NCBI GenBank assembly: GCA_949295005.1
Contig: CASFJL010000010.1
Span: forward strand, 1-52,730
Direction: 5' to 3'
Length of the DNA stretch: 52,730 nucleotides
Source: an uncultured Pseudomonadota bacterium
Lineage (GTDB): Bacteria; Pseudomonadota; Alphaproteobacteria; RF32; CAG-239
Position 1 is the first letter of the stretch. Every line of letters begins with the position of its first letter. The position numbers were made by a program, and so were the translations under genes. The notes under the pieces are model-generated. The model made no database searches, had not been told where the DNA came from, and saw nothing but the letters and a program-made list of their open reading frames with translations. Shown here one piece after another: positions 51,308-52,730 of the stretch.

Positions 51308-51625
51308 TTATATATTATAAAAATTAGTAAAATAGATATATCTCGCTAAATAAACAAAAGCCGGTATGGATAGAATGATATAGGCTTTTTTGAGATTTGT
51401 TTTACGTTCCTTCCAAGCATAAACCGTAGGTGCAATTATTATCAATAATATTGTTAATATCATGATGGTATAGTTAAACCTATTTTCATATGCCCAGCCA
51501 CAACCTTCATATCCCCAATGCATATCATAGCGCATCGTGCTAGGATAGTCCGTAGCCACAACAACACTTGCCAAAAAATTTATAATTGACAATAGATAAA
51601 ACGGTATGAGTTTGATTTTTTTCAT
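51308..51625 (-). CDS. Small membrane protein, candidate immunity protein of effector 2 (intact copy)
   Basis: 105 aa. N-terminal hydrophobic helix or signal anchor (about 6-24), a short probably periplasmic stretch with a Cys (YEGCGWAYENRF), and two further helices (about 50-68 and 80-97). It begins 63 bases after the stop of effector 2 on the same strand. Two decayed copies of the same gene lie at 46189-46455 and 47381-47699, next to other accessory genes, which suggests repeated acquisition and loss as seen for orphan immunity genes. A membrane/periplasmic location suits protection from a cell-wall-acting effector. Confidence 0.68.
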   Translation of the reverse strand: MKKIKLIPFYLLSIINFLASVVVATDYPSTMRYDMHWGYEGCGWAYENRFNYTIMILTILLIIIAPTVYAWKERKTNLKKAYIILSIPAFVYLARYIYFTNFYNI

Positions 51626-51688
51626 AATTGCACCTTCGGTTAAATTTATTCAAAGTATATTCAGCATTTATCTTAAATACAATAAAAA

Positions 51689-52417
51689 TCACCAACAATC
51701 TTTATCATATTTTACATTAAGAATCATATCATGCCCATATTTCTTAAATTTATCGGTAAATTCATCCATCTTATCTGTTAAATCAATACACCCTCCTGAG
51801 CCATATTCTTTACCTCCGTGGATTGAAAGATTAGTTCTATCTTTATTATCTGTTCCTTGAGCGGGTTCCAACCAAATGCGGTTATTACCCCAAGAATCTT
51901 TTCCTCCTCTCCATTTTCCCATAATTCCAAAACCGTATTCACTTCTGAATTGGTCAAACTTACTTTGGTCTTTATAGAAATTCTGATGTTGAGATTGTCT
52001 TACCAACCATTTTCCCTCCGGTAAAGGCCCTATATCTTTTACGCCATCATATTCTTTACATTGATAATCTGGCTTACCGGACATTCCTTTCCATGAGTTT
52101 GTCTTTTTATCATCTTCGAACCAAGAAAGTTCTCTTCCGTTAAATTCTAAACGCGAAGGTTTATTTTGGGATATTTCTTGATTTAATGAATTAATGGTTT
52201 CACCATCTTTTTTCATTATTCCATCAATGGTTAAATTATTTTTTCTTTGATATGTTTTTATCCCTTCAAATAACTCATTGTCAGGATATTCCGTCATTCC
52301 ATATGAGGGGACATCATATGCGCCAAATTTTTTTAGATAGCTTTTTAGCGGAAGCATATCTTCCATAGCTACAGCTGAAGATGATGCTACATCTTTGTTT
52401 AATTTAAATTGTGACAT
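51689..52417 (-). CDS. Putative cell-wall effector 2: peptidoglycan-binding plus L,D-transpeptidase-like domain
   Basis: 242 aa from the ATG at 52417 (AAGGAAAAAA upstream, same leader as effector 1). Residues about 45-80 (NELFEGIKTYQRKNNLTIDG) resemble a PG_binding_1 domain. Residues 88-235 resemble DUF2778/Tlde1-like L,D-transpeptidase domains: RLEFNGRELSWFED at the start, then H200 and C210 in SIHGGKEYGSGGCIDL, matching the HxxG....S.GC catalytic pattern. No signal peptide, so export would need a contact-dependent or phage-like route. Tlde1 proteins are type VI secretion effectors that alter peptidoglycan; the same role is inferred. The next gene is the candidate immunity protein. Confidence 0.78.
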   Translation of the reverse strand: MSQFKLNKDVASSSAVAMEDMLPLKSYLKKFGAYDVPSYGMTEYPDNELFEGIKTYQRKNNLTIDGIMKKDGETINSLNQEISQNKPSRLEFNGRELSWFEDDKKTNSWKGMSGKPDYQCKEYDGVKDIGPLPEGKWLVRQSQHQNFYKDQSKFDQFRSEYGFGIMGKWRGGKDSWGNNRIWLEPAQGTDNKDRTNLSIHGGKEYGSGGCIDLTDKMDEFTDKFKKYGHDMILNVKYDKDCW

Positions 52418-52595
52418 ATTTTTTTCCTTATTCTTTGTTAATTTTAGATACAAAAAAAACCGTTGATTTTCATCAACGGTTTTTAGACGCACTTTTCCCA
52501 AGTGACATTTTATCTTTTATAATATTTTCTATTTAAAGTAAAGGAAAAAATTCCTATCTTGTGGGTAATTATGTTTTATGTTATTTAAGATGTTC
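52417..52595 (-). repeat. Shared effector leader, copy 2
   Basis: Nearly identical to 48671-48850. It retains the palindrome AGGAA-AAAA-TTCCT (52542-52555), the hairpin CACTT / AAGTG, the terminator and the Shine-Dalgarno. The -10-like box reads TATTAT here. Beyond 52595 similarity to the first copy fades into short repeats (AGCTTGC...TTTGCTTAGCGC). Confidence 0.9.
52452..52484 (-). terminator. Terminator inside the leader of effector 2
   Basis: Same hairpin AAACCGTTGAT / ATCAACGGTTT with eight T as in copy 1, ending about 35 bases before the start codon at 52417. Confidence 0.85.
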
Positions 52596-52727
52596 CAAAG
52601 AGCTTGCATTTTTGCTTAGCGCTCCCTTCCGGGTGGCTCTACATCAAAGGTTGGGGCAAAAGCAGTACTCAAGATTATAAAAAGTATTATAATCAGTTCA
52701 CCACAAACCTATTTTGGAGGACTGCTA

Positions 52728-52730
52728 ATG
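52728..52730 (+). CDS. Start codon of a gene leaving the window
   Basis: The window ends on ATG preceded by GGAGG at 52716-52720, seven bases upstream, and a TATAAT-like box at 52688-52693. A plus-strand gene probably begins here; nothing of its product is visible. Confidence 0.5.

Overview
The window is an AT-rich bacterial chromosome segment, most likely from an uncultured, host-associated (gut-type) alphaproteobacterium. The lineage call rests on a FlaF homologue (a flagellar regulator typical of Alphaproteobacteria), a hook gene with a near-consensus sigma-54 promoter, a eukaryote-type isoleucyl-tRNA synthetase, and a housekeeping set that fits a reduced Gram-negative genome: AccB/AccC, BatA/B/C/D-like proteins, an autotransporter and lipoproteins. 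TAG and TGA both act as ordinary stops (TAG ends flgE, TGA ends anmK), so the genetic code looks standard.

Layout. 1-3540: accB-accC, divergent from a flagellar hook gene. 3668-4335: a decayed IS200/IS605-type element with a frameshifted tnpA and strongly structured ends. 4386-8670: two tandem paralogous secreted Cys-rich proteins. 8781-17377: a CorC-like CNNM/CBS protein, unknown proteins, and a four-gene operon encoding DUF4381, BatA, a BatB-BatC fusion and BatD. 17492-23624: tyrS, anmK, a structured non-coding interval and ileS. 23823-29699: two large unknown proteins (1291 and 611 aa) with near-consensus promoters and a shared peptide motif. 29798-33377: a lipoprotein hydrolase, a structured RNA ending in a terminator, and the autotransporter whose ribosome-binding site lies just beyond it. 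33547-38213: a DUF805 protein, tRNA-Phe with a decayed partial copy, small proteins, a gene broken by an in-frame TAG, and thrS. 38309-44129: a glycosyltransferase, hydrolase, GST, lipoprotein, substrate-binding protein, flaF and a flavodoxin-like protein.

44194-52730 is a plastic accessory region. Two putative effector genes (48671-48159 and 52417-51689) sit behind a nearly identical leader of about 170 bp that contains an intrinsic terminator a short distance before the start codon. Each is followed by a small membrane protein that would suit an immunity partner. One of these membrane proteins exists as one intact and two decayed copies, and an unrelated reading frame lies between the decayed copies. 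The region also carries an acetyltransferase gene cut short by an in-frame TGA, and a compact putative metal-response cluster: a metallothionein-like Cys-rich/SnoaL protein, a CsoR-type repressor and a metallo-beta-lactamase-fold hydrolase, with an operator-like inverted repeat over the promoter.

The best candidates for something undescribed are the effector/immunity cassettes with a shared terminator-bearing leader, the structured RNA at 30652-30841, the Cys-rich/SnoaL-CsoR cluster, and the 1291/611-aa protein pair. All assignments come from reading the sequence; no database search was run.
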